The translations under genes were made by a program, and so were the position numbers. Below the pieces are notes generated by a model that was not told where the DNA came from, did not search any database, and worked only from the letters and a program-made list of their open reading frames with translations. Positions 21,935-31,492 of a stretch of 64,000 nucleotides of DNA are shown here, one piece after another; the first letter of the stretch is position 1; each line of letters opens with the position of its first letter. Source of the stretch: Neorhodopirellula pilleata (GTDB lineage Bacteria > Planctomycetota > Planctomycetia > Pirellulales > Pirellulaceae); assembly GCF_007859915.1 (NCBI RefSeq), contig NZ_SJPM01000005.1, forward strand, positions 367,222 through 431,221, read 5' to 3'.

Positions 21935-23209
21935 ATGATCGAATCCGCCGTTCCCGACGCCGCCACCGTGACCGTTCCGATTGCTCCGACCGCTGCCACC
22001 GTTCTGTTTCGCTTCACCGGGGAAGATCGTCCTGGTCTGACGGCTTCGTTGTCGGAACATTTCGCGAAATTTCACTGCGAAGTGATCGACGTCAACCAAG
22101 CGGTCATTCATCGTTCTTTGTTGCTCGGACTGATGGTCCGCATTCCGGCCGACCAAGATCCCAAACACGTCGTTCGCAAAATGCGGCACCGGGCGGAAAA
22201 GCTCGGGTTGAAATGTAAAGAAGCCGCGATCGACGACAACGAATACGACGATTGGGTTCAAGCGCAAGGCAAAGCTCGCTACATCTTGACGTTGCTATCG
22301 CGGGCGGTCACGTCGGAGCAGTTCGCCGCGGTCAGCCGATTGATCGCCGAGCAGGGCCTGAACATCGACGTGATCACTCGGATCTCCGGTCGACCGCCTC
22401 GGGTCAAAGATGGCAAACCCACTCGGGCGTGTGTCGAGTTTTCGTTGCGAGGTGATCCGAGCGACCCGGCGGCATTCAAAGCCGGTTTGTTGGATCTATC
22501 GAGCCGTTTGGATTTAGACCTGGCCTTTCAAAAGGACGATGCCTTCCGACGCAACCGCCGCATCGTCGCCCTGGACATGGACTCCACGCTGTTACAAGCC
22601 GAAGTCATCGACGAATTGGCCGTGGAAGCTGGTGTGGGTGAACAAGTCAAAGCGATCACCGAAGCGGCCATGCGAGGTGAGATCGATTTTGACGAATCCT
22701 TGCGACGACGGGTCAGTTCGCTCGAAGGTTTATCGGCCGATGTGTTGCCCAAGATTGCCGCAAGGTTAGAACTGACCGAGGGCGCCGAACGATTGCTTGT
22801 GAATTTAAAGCGGTTTGGGTATCGAACCGCGATCCTCTCAGGAGGCTTCACGTACTTCGGTAAGTTTTTGCAGGAACGTTTGAGCGTCGATTACGTTCAT
22901 GCGAACGAACTGGAGATCATCGACGGGAAATTAACCGGCCGGGTGGTCGGCGACATCGTCAACGCCCAACGCAAAGCTTTGTTGTTGGAACAACTCGCCG
23001 AGCAGGAAGGGATTGATTGTGAACAGACGATCGCGGTCGGTGACGGTGCCAACGATCTGCCGATGTTATCCCGGGCAGGATTGGGGATCGCCTTTCATGC
23101 CAAACCGATCGTCCGTGAATCGGCCAAGCACCAAGTCTCCACGCTCGGACTGGACGCCGTCTTGTACCTGCTAGGTGTTCGAGATCGTGAGTTAATCGAA
23201 CCCAACTAA
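21935..23209 (+). CDS. serB: Phosphoserine phosphatase with two ACT-like domains, 424 aa
   Basis: It hydrolyses O-phosphoserine to serine. An N-terminal ACT-like domain (about 22-95, FRFTGEDRPGLTASLSEHFAKF) and a second (112-190, ILTLLSRAVTSEQFAAVSRLIAEQGLNI) precede the HAD phosphatase domain: DMDSTLLQAEVIDELA at 214-229 with the nucleophile Asp214, SGGFTYFGK, and GDGANDLPML near 370. Double-ACT SerB proteins occur in actinobacteria and planctomycetes; the ACT pair probably senses serine. The ATG at 21935 is preferred; the frame is open to 21383, but that part is antisense to tyrA. The exporter genes follow after one base. Confidence 0.95.
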   Translation: MIESAVPDAATVTVPIAPTAATVLFRFTGEDRPGLTASLSEHFAKFHCEVIDVNQAVIHRSLLLGLMVRIPADQDPKHVVRKMRHRAEKLGLKCKEAAIDDNEYDDWVQAQGKARYILTLLSRAVTSEQFAAVSRLIAEQGLNIDVITRISGRPPRVKDGKPTRACVEFSLRGDPSDPAAFKAGLLDLSSRLDLDLAFQKDDAFRRNRRIVALDMDSTLLQAEVIDELAVEAGVGEQVKAITEAAMRGEIDFDESLRRRVSSLEGLSADVLPKIAARLELTEGAERLLVNLKRFGYRTAILSGGFTYFGKFLQERLSVDYVHANELEIIDGKLTGRVVGDIVNAQRKALLLEQLAEQEGIDCEQTIAVGDGANDLPMLSRAGLGIAFHAKPIVRESAKHQVSTLGLDAVLYLLGVRDRELIEPN

Positions 23210-23210
23210 C

Positions 23211-25037
23211 GTGTCTTCCCTGGGGCCATCGCTATCGAATCACGCCGTGGTCGCTCGATTGTTGCGACTGGCATGGCGGTATCGCGGCTGGTGTTCGGCG
23301 ATGCTGGTTCTGCAAGCCGTGCTGATGGGCTTGGCCGTTTTGCTGGTCCAAATCGGCGGTCTGTCGATCGACGTCATCCGATATCATGCCGAAGGCAGTG
23401 GCGAGCTTCCCGAACTCCCGTTCGGGTTCATGTTTCCGGAGGCTTGGTCACCGATGCATCAGGTAACGGCGATCGCGTCTGCCATGATCTTCGTCGCGAT
23501 CATTCGCGCGACGTTGAACTTTGCGTACGCGATCGTGGCTGGCACTTTGGTGCACCACCGGATCGTGGTGGATCTGCGCAGCGAAGTGTATGCCAAGTTG
23601 CAACGGATGAGCATTCGTTTCTACACCGATCAGCCCGCCGGTACGATCATCAATCGAGTTACCGGGGACGTCCAGGCGACGCGAATGTTCATCGACGGCG
23701 TGCTGATTCAACTGTCGATTCTCGCCATGTCTTTGGTCGTGTACTTGACGTTCATGTTGCGGATCGATGTCGGTTTGACGGTGGTGTGTTTGATCACGAC
23801 GCCGGTGATTTGGTTCTTGAGCATTCGGTTTGCCAATCTCGTACGACCGATGTTTGATGAATCGCGACAACGGGTCGACGAGATGGTATTGCGAGTGGCC
23901 GAATCGGTTGAAGGGATCACCGTGATCAAAGCACTCGGCCGACAAGACGCCGAGATCGAGCGATTCGCCCGAGCCAACGATGCGGTTCAAGCACAACAGT
24001 GCACGGTGTTTGTCCGTATCGCCCGATTCAACGCGACGATCCAGTTTCTCACCCAAGTCAATTTGGTCGTGCTGTTGGTTTACGGCGGTTACTTGACGTC
24101 GATCGATCGCTTGCCACTGGGCACCGGTCTGATCGTATTCGCCGGTTTGTTGCAACAATTCAGCAATCAAGTTAGCAATCTGTCCGGACTCGCCGGCACG
24201 ATCCAGCAATCGTTGACCGGCGCTCGTCGCGTGTTCGAGATTCTCGATGCACCCGAGGAAGTGACGCAATGTGTTGACCCGTATCGGCCCGAGTCCATCA
24301 CCGGCGAGATCCGCTTAAACGGCGTTTGGTTTGACTATTCGCCCGAGCAACCGATCCTGCGTGATATCAACTTGCACGTCCGACCGGGACAGCGGATCGC
24401 GATCCTAGGCAGCGTGGGGGCGGGGAAGTCGACGCTACTGCACTTGATTCCCAGGTTCTTTGATCCGACATGTGGCTTGATCGAGATCGACGGCGTGGAT
24501 GTTCGCCGGTGGCACTTGAAGACGCTGCGTCGTGGTGTCGCGATGGTCCTTCAAGAACCACTTTTGCTGAGCAACACGATCGGCGCGAACATCGCGTTCG
24601 GCAATCCCAACGCGACTCACGAACAGGTCCGCATGGCGGCCAGATTGGCGTCGGCCCACGAGTTCATCGAAGCGTTACCCAACCGCTACGACACGATGCT
24701 AGGAGAATACGGCATGTCGCTATCGGGTGGCCAGCGACAACGCCTCGCCTTGGCTCGAGCCTTGCTAACGGATCCGGCCGTGTTGTTGTTGGATGATCCT
24801 GTTTCGGCGGTCGATCCGGAAACCGAACATGAGATGATGGAAGCCTTCACGGCGGCCTCGGTCGGACGGACGACGTTGATCGTTGCCAACCGATTGAGCA
24901 CGTTGCGATCGGCCGACCGGGTGATCGTGCTCGAAAAAGGCGAGATCGTCCAATCGGGCACTCACGACCAACTGATGCGTCAAGCCGGCGTTTATCAACG
25001 CGTCGCCCATAGCCAAGGCATCGAGATCCCCTTGTGA
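23211..25037 (+). CDS. ABC exporter half-transporter with degenerate ATPase site, 608 aa
   Basis: A type IV (ABCB-like) exporter: six membrane helices (about 20-310) and a nucleotide-binding domain. Walker A GSVGAGKST is at about 399-407 and an intact LSGGQRQR signature near 503. The Walker B run is LLLDDPVSAVD, so the catalytic Glu is Asp, and the switch His is Asn (IVANRLST, near 559). Its own ATP site is therefore weak. The start is a GTG one base after the serB stop, and the end overlaps the next gene by GTGA. It pairs with that gene as a heterodimer. Substrate unknown (lipid, peptide or drug). Confidence 0.93.
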   Translation: MSSLGPSLSNHAVVARLLRLAWRYRGWCSAMLVLQAVLMGLAVLLVQIGGLSIDVIRYHAEGSGELPELPFGFMFPEAWSPMHQVTAIASAMIFVAIIRATLNFAYAIVAGTLVHHRIVVDLRSEVYAKLQRMSIRFYTDQPAGTIINRVTGDVQATRMFIDGVLIQLSILAMSLVVYLTFMLRIDVGLTVVCLITTPVIWFLSIRFANLVRPMFDESRQRVDEMVLRVAESVEGITVIKALGRQDAEIERFARANDAVQAQQCTVFVRIARFNATIQFLTQVNLVVLLVYGGYLTSIDRLPLGTGLIVFAGLLQQFSNQVSNLSGLAGTIQQSLTGARRVFEILDAPEEVTQCVDPYRPESITGEIRLNGVWFDYSPEQPILRDINLHVRPGQRIAILGSVGAGKSTLLHLIPRFFDPTCGLIEIDGVDVRRWHLKTLRRGVAMVLQEPLLLSNTIGANIAFGNPNATHEQVRMAARLASAHEFIEALPNRYDTMLGEYGMSLSGGQRQRLALARALLTDPAVLLLDDPVSAVDPETEHEMMEAFTAASVGRTTLIVANRLSTLRSADRVIVLEKGEIVQSGTHDQLMRQAGVYQRVAHSQGIEIPL

Positions 25038-26845
25038 ATTCAACGTCATACCAACCGATGGTCCGCGTCGTTCGCGACCCCGATGCCGAGCCACAACGAC
25101 GCCCGTTGTCGTGGAGTCTCGTCAGACGATTGTGGGACTTGATGCGACCGTATTCCAAACTGCGAAACCGTTTGACGTGGATCGTGATCGTTCGCGCGAT
25201 TCAGTTGCCCGCCCTGGCATGGTCGATCGGTGCGGTGATCAACGGACCGATCACGCGCGGCGATGGGCCGACCGCGATCGTGCTTGCTTCGATGGGTGTA
25301 TTGTTCTTGGCGGCTTGGACGCAAGCAACACTGGTGTATCGCCAACGATTCGCGTTGGAACTCGGTGAAGCGATCATTCACGATCTGCGATTGCAAGTCT
25401 ACACGCATCTTCAACGGATGCCGATGAGCTTTTATTCGGCCACCAAGACCGGCCGCGTGATCAGTCGGATTACGAGCGATTGCGACGCGGTTCGTTCGGG
25501 AGTTCAAGACGTGTTGTTCGTCAGCATGGTGCAGGGCGGCCAGATGATCATCGCGGCAGTCGTGATGGGTTGGTATGACCTGCCGTTGCTGGGCGTGGTG
25601 CTCGCGTTCAGTCCCGTGTTTTGGTTGATCGGACGGGTGATGCGTTCACGTCTCGGCCAAGCCTACCGCGAGGTCCAAGAAAGTTTCAGCCGCGTGACCG
25701 CGACGATCGCCGAATCGGTCGCCGTGATCCGCGTGACCCAGGCTCTCGCTCGGGAGGACACCAACGCGGATCTGTTCCGGCAACTCAGTGTCGATCACGC
25801 CCGTTACAACATGAACAGCGCCCGCCAAGGCGGCATCATGATGCCGTTGCTCGAACTGACCGGCCAAATTTCATTAGCACTCGTTGTGATCGTGGCCGGC
25901 TACCGATCCATGGTCGCCGACGACCCGATGCCGGTGGGTGATCTGATCCAGTTTTGGTTCTTGACGGGTTTGTTTTTCAGTCCGATCCAAGCACTCGGCA
26001 CTCAATACAACCAAGCCCTCACCGCGATGGCCGGGGCCGAGCGGGTGTTCGAGCTACTGGACCGCCAACCGGAGTGGGAAGACGCTCCCGACGCGGTCGA
26101 GATTCCGCTTCCGGCTCGCGGAAATGTTCGCATCGAAGGTTTGACGTTCGGTTATCAACCTGAACGCCCGGTGTTGCGAGACATCGACGTTAATATTCAA
26201 GCCGGACAGATGGTGGCTTTAGTCGGCGAAACGGGCAGCGGCAAGTCAACGCTCGCCAGTCTCGTCGCACGTTATTATCTCCCCGATTCGGGTTCGATCA
26301 CGCTCGATGGTGTGCCGCTGAGGCAACTGTCGTCGCGTTCATTGGCGCGAGTCGTGTCCGTCGTGCCGCAACAGAATTTCTTGTTCAGCGGCTCGGTGCT
26401 GGAGAACATCATCGCCGGACGACCGGGAGCCACGCGCAAGGACGCGTTGGATGCGTTTGAGTCGCTCGATTGCCAGTGGTTGATCGATGACCTGCCCGAC
26501 GGATTGGATACGGAGGCGGGACCGCGAGGAGCGCGTGTTTCGTTGGGCCAGCGTCAATTGATCTGCTTCGCCCGCGCCTTGGTCGCCGACCCGGCGGTCC
26601 TGATCTTGGACGAAGCCACCAGCGCGGTCGATTCATTGACTGAACTGCGTATCCAACGATCACTGGAACGTTTGCTGACGGATCGCACCAGTATCGTGAT
26701 CGCACACCGCTTGAGCACGATCCGCAACGCCGATCAAATCCTCGTCATCGATCAAGGTCAAATCATCCAGCGAGGTCGCCATGATGAACTCGCCGGCATC
26801 GCTGGCCCTTATCAAGATCTCAATCGTCGGTTCTTGCAAAAGTAA
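25034..26845 (+). CDS. ABC exporter half-transporter, catalytic partner, 603 aa
   Basis: Same family as its neighbour. The membrane domain runs to about 330. Walker A GETGSGKST is near 397, and a complete Walker B with catalytic Glu (LILDEATSAVD, near 522-532) and switch His (IVIAHRLST, near 556) are present. The signature motif is altered to RVSLGQRQ (near 501). Together with the partner this gives one consensus site (its own Walker motifs plus the partner LSGGQ) and one degenerate site, as in the TM287/288 and BmrCD heterodimers. The GTG start lies in the stop of the upstream gene, indicating coupled translation. Confidence 0.93.
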   Translation: MNSTSYQPMVRVVRDPDAEPQRRPLSWSLVRRLWDLMRPYSKLRNRLTWIVIVRAIQLPALAWSIGAVINGPITRGDGPTAIVLASMGVLFLAAWTQATLVYRQRFALELGEAIIHDLRLQVYTHLQRMPMSFYSATKTGRVISRITSDCDAVRSGVQDVLFVSMVQGGQMIIAAVVMGWYDLPLLGVVLAFSPVFWLIGRVMRSRLGQAYREVQESFSRVTATIAESVAVIRVTQALAREDTNADLFRQLSVDHARYNMNSARQGGIMMPLLELTGQISLALVVIVAGYRSMVADDPMPVGDLIQFWFLTGLFFSPIQALGTQYNQALTAMAGAERVFELLDRQPEWEDAPDAVEIPLPARGNVRIEGLTFGYQPERPVLRDIDVNIQAGQMVALVGETGSGKSTLASLVARYYLPDSGSITLDGVPLRQLSSRSLARVVSVVPQQNFLFSGSVLENIIAGRPGATRKDALDAFESLDCQWLIDDLPDGLDTEAGPRGARVSLGQRQLICFARALVADPAVLILDEATSAVDSLTELRIQRSLERLLTDRTSIVIAHRLSTIRNADQILVIDQGQIIQRGRHDELAGIAGPYQDLNRRFLQK

Positions 26846-27193
26846 GCGCAAGGAACCGTTCGGACATCACTTCGGCATTGGCATCGTTTTTCGTAACCCG
26901 CTGCGTAACGGTCTGTTGATTTAGTGCACGTTTGGGCGTTTTCGTTTAACGGCAAGCCGCAGGCGCCTGCGTCTTCAAACTCTGTCGCCTGCGGCTTGCC
27001 GTTAAACGATTAAATCAACAGACCGGTAAGCGAGGGATCATTGATATTGACTCATCCCTCGCTGACGCAGCGGGTTACGAAAAACCAATGCAACCGGCAA
27101 AAGTGCAACTTCAACGCGGACGCGTCGGGCTAGGAAATCAGGAAGTTATTTTCAAACGCTTACTTGGTGCACCGAAATCCGGACACACCGTGA
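26846..27193. repeat. Nested palindromic repeats between convergent genes
   Basis: About 350 gene-free bases. An outer repeat (GTAACCCGCTGCGTAA at 26893-26908, complement ending GTTACG near 27,079) is interrupted by the element at 26909-27025. A piece GCAAAAGTGCAACTTCAACG (about 27,098-27,117) matches the outermost layer of the repeat block at 60,780-60,960. The rest shows nothing. Confidence 0.75.
26909..27025. mobile_element. 117 bp palindromic MITE-like element, copy 3, with target duplication
   Basis: Perfect 15 bp terminal inverted repeats (CGGTCTGTTGATTTA / TAAATCAACAGACCG) and inner arms CGTTTAACGGCAAGCCGCAG and its complement. It is flanked on both sides by GTAA, and removing the element plus one GTAA restores an uninterrupted GTAACCCG-type palindrome like that at 60,862. 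This is direct evidence of insertion. Confidence 0.85.
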
Positions 27194-28324
27194 CTACTCG
27201 GATTCCAAACTGGTCACGTCGACGTATCGGTATCCGCCTCGGTTTCGCTTCGCCAATTGCTCAACGAAGGAACCATTGGGTGACGGACCGGTACCGAACT
27301 GGATTCCGTGGATGGTCGTTCCCGCCGATTCGGCACGGCGACTGATCTCGTCCAACTGGGCATCGGACATCGTTTGAATCTTCGCATCGGTCAGAAAGAA
27401 AATGACTTCGGGTGCCAAACGCAAAGCCATCTTCAAAGCCGGTTCATGCTCGGTGCCTCCGATCGCGGTCGTGTTCCGCACGAATTGTTTCGCCCGGGCG
27501 ATCGTGCCTTTTTCGCCGGTGACCAAACCGATCCGATCGCCCATCGGTTTGAAGACATCGGCTTCGTCGTTGTAGAAAATAATTTGGAACTGTTGCTTCT
27601 CGGACAATGTGTCCAAACTTCGAATCAACTCGCTCTTGAGGGCTCGCAGCGGTGCGCCGCCGGCAGCCGTCATACTTTCGCTGCGGTCGAACACGTACAC
27701 AAACGTCGCACCCGTTCCCGCGACGCCGAAGACCTGCGTCGTCGTCTGCCCCGCCCCTAAACCGGCGCGGGCTCGACCGGGGATCAATTCGCCGTCGCCG
27801 AGTTCGTCGATCGATCGACCGTCGCCGAGCCGGATTCGACCCATCACCAAGTCTTCGGCGGTCGCCTGAGCGTCGGATTGCCCGGTTCCCGTTTCGGTTC
27901 GGCTGTCTTGGAGGCTGACGGAGGAACCGGCATCCAGGGCCGCGATGACCGAGTCCAGATCGAACGGAGGCTTCACGGCGGAGTCCGCACCCTTCGGTTT
28001 CGCCGCCGACGCCGCCTTATTTGGCTTCGTCGTTTCTGCTGCCGAATCATTAGCCGCCGAGACACTCGCCGCCGAGACGGCCTGGGCCTCCTGGGCCACT
28101 TGGGACTCGGTGACGTACCGCGTCCGATCGGGCAAACGATGAACGACCGCCATCCCGACACTGCGAACTTCCGAAACAGGATTGGTCCCCGCCCCGGCCG
28201 ATGCCCAAAAAATCACTGCCGATCCGAGCAAGACCACGTGGCTGACAACCGACGCGAGCAACGCCGTCCGGCGGCTCCGAGGCGGAAAAAGCTCGTGATT
28301 CGGGCCGCTCGCTGCGGGATTCAT
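27194..28324 (-). CDS. von Willebrand factor A domain membrane protein, 376 aa
   Basis: Residues 20-43 form one membrane helix (LLASVVSHVVLLGSAVIFWA) in an N-terminus like the TonB/energy-transducer style. A long Ala/Ser/Lys-rich linker (80-200) follows, then a VWA domain: FVYVFDRSESM at 208-218 gives the MIDAS DxSxS, and later TTAIGGTEHEPAL and VIFFLTDAK carry the other metal-site residues. Such domains bind proteins in a metal-dependent way outside the inner membrane. A TTG at 28351 is possible, but the ATG at 28324 gives a normal cytoplasmic N-terminus. Convergent with the exporter genes; partner unknown. Confidence 0.85.
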   Translation of the reverse strand: MNPAASGPNHELFPPRSRRTALLASVVSHVVLLGSAVIFWASAGAGTNPVSEVRSVGMAVVHRLPDRTRYVTESQVAQEAQAVSAASVSAANDSAAETTKPNKAASAAKPKGADSAVKPPFDLDSVIAALDAGSSVSLQDSRTETGTGQSDAQATAEDLVMGRIRLGDGRSIDELGDGELIPGRARAGLGAGQTTTQVFGVAGTGATFVYVFDRSESMTAAGGAPLRALKSELIRSLDTLSEKQQFQIIFYNDEADVFKPMGDRIGLVTGEKGTIARAKQFVRNTTAIGGTEHEPALKMALRLAPEVIFFLTDAKIQTMSDAQLDEISRRAESAGTTIHGIQFGTGPSPNGSFVEQLAKRNRGGYRYVDVTSLESE

Positions 28325-28436
28325 GCGGGTGTCGCTTTTCAATGAGGCCAAAGACGATTATTGTACTGCTTGAATTTCAATCATTGTGGTGCGATTTCGA
28401 AAATCGGTCGCCTACCAGAACCGCGGAGAACCAGTA

Positions 28437-29624
28437 GTGAGTAATCAGTCAGGGCGTTTTCTTTTCACCAGCGAATCGGTCAGCATGGGCCACCCCGACA
28501 AGTTGGCCGACCGTATTTCCGATAGCATTCTCGATGCCTTGTTGGCTCAAGACCCCAACAGCCGAGTCGCTTGCGAAACGCTCGTCAATACGAACCTCGC
28601 GGTGATCGCTGGCGAAATCACAACCAAAGCCGAAGTCGATTACGAACAAATCGTCCGTGACGCGATCGTGTCGGTCGGCTACACCAACGCCGACACCGGA
28701 ATCGATGGCAACACTTGCGAAGTTCAAGTCCGCTTGGATTCTCAAAGTCCCGACATCGCTCAAGGCGTTAACTCCGACGACGGTATCGGCAAAGACATCG
28801 GCGCGGGCGACCAGGGATTGATGTTCGGCTACGCGTGCGGTGACACACCGGAACTGATGCCGTTGCCGATCGCCCTTTCGCATCGCATCATCAACCGCAT
28901 CACCGAAGCCCGGTTCAATAAAGAAGTTGACTGGTTGCGACCGGACAACAAGAGCCAAGTGACGGTGGAATACGAAGGCAACAAGCCGGTCCGTATCGAA
29001 GCGGTCGTCGTTAGCGCCCAACACGCTCCCGGCGTGAGCAACGACGAGATCCGCAAGTTCGTCATCGAGAACGTGATCAAGCCATCGATTCCTGCTGAAC
29101 TCGACAAGGGCGACATCAAGTATCACATCAACCCGACCGGCAAGTTTGAGATCGGCGGTCCGCACGGCGATTGCGGTTTGACGGGTCGTAAGATCATCGT
29201 CGACACCTACGGCGGATGGGGACGTCACGGCGGTGGCGCGTTCAGTGGTAAGGATTCGACGAAGGTCGACCGCAGCGCCGCTTACATGGCCCGCTATGTC
29301 GCTAAGAACATCGTCGCCTCCGGCCTCGCCGAACGTTGCGAAGTCCAATTGGCGTATGCGATCGGAGTGACCGAACCAGTTAGCGTCCACGTTGACACCG
29401 AAGGCACCGGCAAGATCGACGACGCGAAGCTTTGCGAACTCGTTCGCGAACATTTCCCGTTGACCCCCAGCGGAATCATCAATCACTTGCAATTGCGTCG
29501 CCCGGTCTTCGTCGCCACCACTGCCGGTGGTCACTTCGGCCGCGAAGGTGACACGTTCACTTGGGAGAAAACCGACAAAGCCGAAGCACTCGCCGAGGCG
29601 GCTGGCTTGGTCGCCACCGCTTGA
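28437..29624 (+). CDS. metK: S-adenosylmethionine synthase, 395 aa
   Basis: It forms S-adenosylmethionine from methionine and ATP. Diagnostic blocks are FTSESVSMGHPDKLADRISD (with the catalytic His), GDQGLMFGYACGDTPELMPLPI, RPDNKSQVTVEY, FEIGGPHGDCGLTGRKIIVDTYGGWGRHGGGAFSGKD (the P-loop-like region) and DRSAAYMARYVAKNIVA. Length is typical. The frame is open from 28386, but the GTG at 28437 follows a GGAG sequence at a suitable distance and begins the conserved N-terminus. The TGATG at its end overlaps the start of the phosphoesterase gene. Confidence 0.96.
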   Translation: MSNQSGRFLFTSESVSMGHPDKLADRISDSILDALLAQDPNSRVACETLVNTNLAVIAGEITTKAEVDYEQIVRDAIVSVGYTNADTGIDGNTCEVQVRLDSQSPDIAQGVNSDDGIGKDIGAGDQGLMFGYACGDTPELMPLPIALSHRIINRITEARFNKEVDWLRPDNKSQVTVEYEGNKPVRIEAVVVSAQHAPGVSNDEIRKFVIENVIKPSIPAELDKGDIKYHINPTGKFEIGGPHGDCGLTGRKIIVDTYGGWGRHGGGAFSGKDSTKVDRSAAYMARYVAKNIVASGLAERCEVQLAYAIGVTEPVSVHVDTEGTGKIDDAKLCELVREHFPLTPSGIINHLQLRRPVFVATTAGGHFGREGDTFTWEKTDKAEALAEAAGLVATA

Positions 29625-30571
29625 TGCCTCGGAACCGCGCCGATCCGCCTCATCGCGTTTCATTACGTCGTCATGATCCGTCTCAACCGATCGATGAGTC
29701 ACCTGAAAACGACTCATCGTATCGATTAGCTTGGATTACCGACCCGCATTTTGATCATGCCAAGTTGGACACCTGGCGACGATGGGCCGACTCGCTCCAT
29801 GAGCATCGGCCTTCGGCGATCGTGTTGACTGGCGATTTGTCCGAGGGCGATGACGTCGCCTACCAACTTCGTTGTCTAGCCGAAACGTTTGAAATACCGA
29901 TTTACTTTGTTCTGGGCAATCATGATTTCTATGGTAAATCGATCGCCCAAACACGCCGCGACCTGATCGACTTGACACGCGAAGTCGATAATCTTTTCTA
30001 CCTCACCGATACAGGGATCGTGATCCCAAGGGACGGTTTCGCAATCGTCGGTGAGGACGGTTGGGGGGATGCGACCCAAGGCGATTACGCCGGCTCGGTC
30101 GTCAGTCTCAATGACTTTGCCCTTATCGAAGACTTCGTCAACGCAGCTCCGCACGACTGGCAAGCGATGCTACAGCGCGAAGGCAATGAAGCGGCGGCAA
30201 GGCTAACTCAAAAGCTCAGCCGTCTAGCCGACGACGTAAAGCATGTCTTGATCGCCACGCACGTCCCGCCATATCGAGAAGCCTGTTGGTACGAAGGCAA
30301 AACGACCAACGACGACTGGGCACCGTTTTTTGTATGCGGAGCGATCGGCGACGCGTTGACCGAGATCGCCAAGTCGAACCCGAGCCGCCATTTCACGGTC
30401 TTATGCGGGCACACCCACCATGACGGTGACGCCGAAATTTTGCCGAATCTCCACGTCCACACCGGCTATTCACGATACGGAACGATCGACATCGAATCGA
30501 TCATTCGCATCACCGAACAAGGCTTCCAAGTGCCACGATCGACCGGAGCCAAGAAGGCCACCGAAACTTAA
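29624..30571 (+). CDS. Calcineurin-like metallophosphoesterase, 315 aa
   Basis: The five metallophosphoesterase motifs are in order: WITDPHFDH, VLTGDLSEGDD, LGNHDFYG, ATHVPPY (His) and GHTHHDGDAE. The family cleaves phosphodiesters or phosphomonoesters with two metal ions; the substrate here is unknown. The ATG at 29624 shares a base with the metK stop (TGATG), so translation is coupled; earlier codons lie inside metK. Asp, His and Asn metal ligands are all present, so the enzyme should be active. Cytoplasmic: no signal peptide. Confidence 0.87.
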   Translation: MPRNRADPPHRVSLRRHDPSQPIDESPENDSSYRLAWITDPHFDHAKLDTWRRWADSLHEHRPSAIVLTGDLSEGDDVAYQLRCLAETFEIPIYFVLGNHDFYGKSIAQTRRDLIDLTREVDNLFYLTDTGIVIPRDGFAIVGEDGWGDATQGDYAGSVVSLNDFALIEDFVNAAPHDWQAMLQREGNEAAARLTQKLSRLADDVKHVLIATHVPPYREACWYEGKTTNDDWAPFFVCGAIGDALTEIAKSNPSRHFTVLCGHTHHDGDAEILPNLHVHTGYSRYGTIDIESIIRITEQGFQVPRSTGAKKATET

Positions 30572-30633
30572 ACCCGAGTACCCCGTTGGAATCGGATTCG
30601 GTAGAATTTGATTTCCAGCCACTTGCCACACAG

Positions 30634-30709
<76 letters not shown>

Positions 30710-30754
30710 AGATTGCTTGAACAATACCATTAGGATGTCGGTTTAGGTCATCCC

Positions 30755-31492
30755 ATGACTTCGGAGAACACCAAGACAGTCCCGATCGATCTCGCCGATC
30801 AATGGGGATGGACGACTTTGTCGGTGGAGCAGTCCCGCCAGATCGATCAAACCGCGATCGATGAGTTTGGCGTCGCTGGAATCACGTTGATGGAAAATGC
30901 CGGAACAGCGTGTGCAAATCGCTTGCTCGAAATGACTTCCGATTCGGATGCCGCGATGATCTTATGTGGCAGTGGTAACAACGGTGGCGACGGCTTCGTA
31001 ATCGCCCGACATTTCCATCAAACCGGCAAACCGGTGCGAGTGCTCTTATTGGCATCGCCGCAAAAATTACGCGGCGATGCCAGACTCAGCTACGACCGGG
31101 CGGTCGAAACCGGCGTTGCGATCGAGTCGATCTTGGATGCAAGCCAAATCGCCGAGATCATCCGCTCTTCAGACGGACTGATTGTCGATTGCTTGCTGGG
31201 AACCGGAGCGAACGGCGATCCCAGAGAACCGTACGCGTCGGCAATTCGCAGTAGCAACCAATGCGCGGCAACCCGAATCGCGATCGACATCCCCTCGGGA
31301 CTTCAAGGAGACACCGGCGTGGCTGGAGATCCCACCTTTCGAGCCGACCTCACGCTGACTTTCGTGACCGCCAAGACGGGAATGCGAAACCCAGACGCAA
31401 TGGCCTATTTGGGCGCCATCGAAATCGTAGACATCGGCTTACCTGAGCCGATCACTGCCCCGCTCCGATCTTTCAATACCAAGAAAGATTAA
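30755..31492 (+). CDS. nnrE: NAD(P)H-hydrate epimerase (YjeF N-terminal domain), 245 aa
   Basis: It interconverts the R and S forms of damaged, hydrated NAD(P)H for repair. The signature blocks are SVEQSRQIDQTAIDEFGVAGITLMENAG, ILCGSGNNGGDGFVIARHFHQTG (the YjeF_N glycine-rich motif), DCLLGTGANGDPREPY, AIDIPSGLQGDTG and TLTFVTAKTGM. The C-terminal kinase-like dehydratase domain found in many YjeF proteins is absent, so the dehydratase must be encoded elsewhere. The ATG start lies 48 bases after the tRNA. Confidence 0.92.
   Translation: MTSENTKTVPIDLADQWGWTTLSVEQSRQIDQTAIDEFGVAGITLMENAGTACANRLLEMTSDSDAAMILCGSGNNGGDGFVIARHFHQTGKPVRVLLLASPQKLRGDARLSYDRAVETGVAIESILDASQIAEIIRSSDGLIVDCLLGTGANGDPREPYASAIRSSNQCAATRIAIDIPSGLQGDTGVAGDPTFRADLTLTFVTAKTGMRNPDAMAYLGAIEIVDIGLPEPITAPLRSFNTKKD

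Noticed and set aside
28449..29717. 422-codon open frame on the minus strand
   Set aside because: It is fully antisense to metK, which is conserved along its length.
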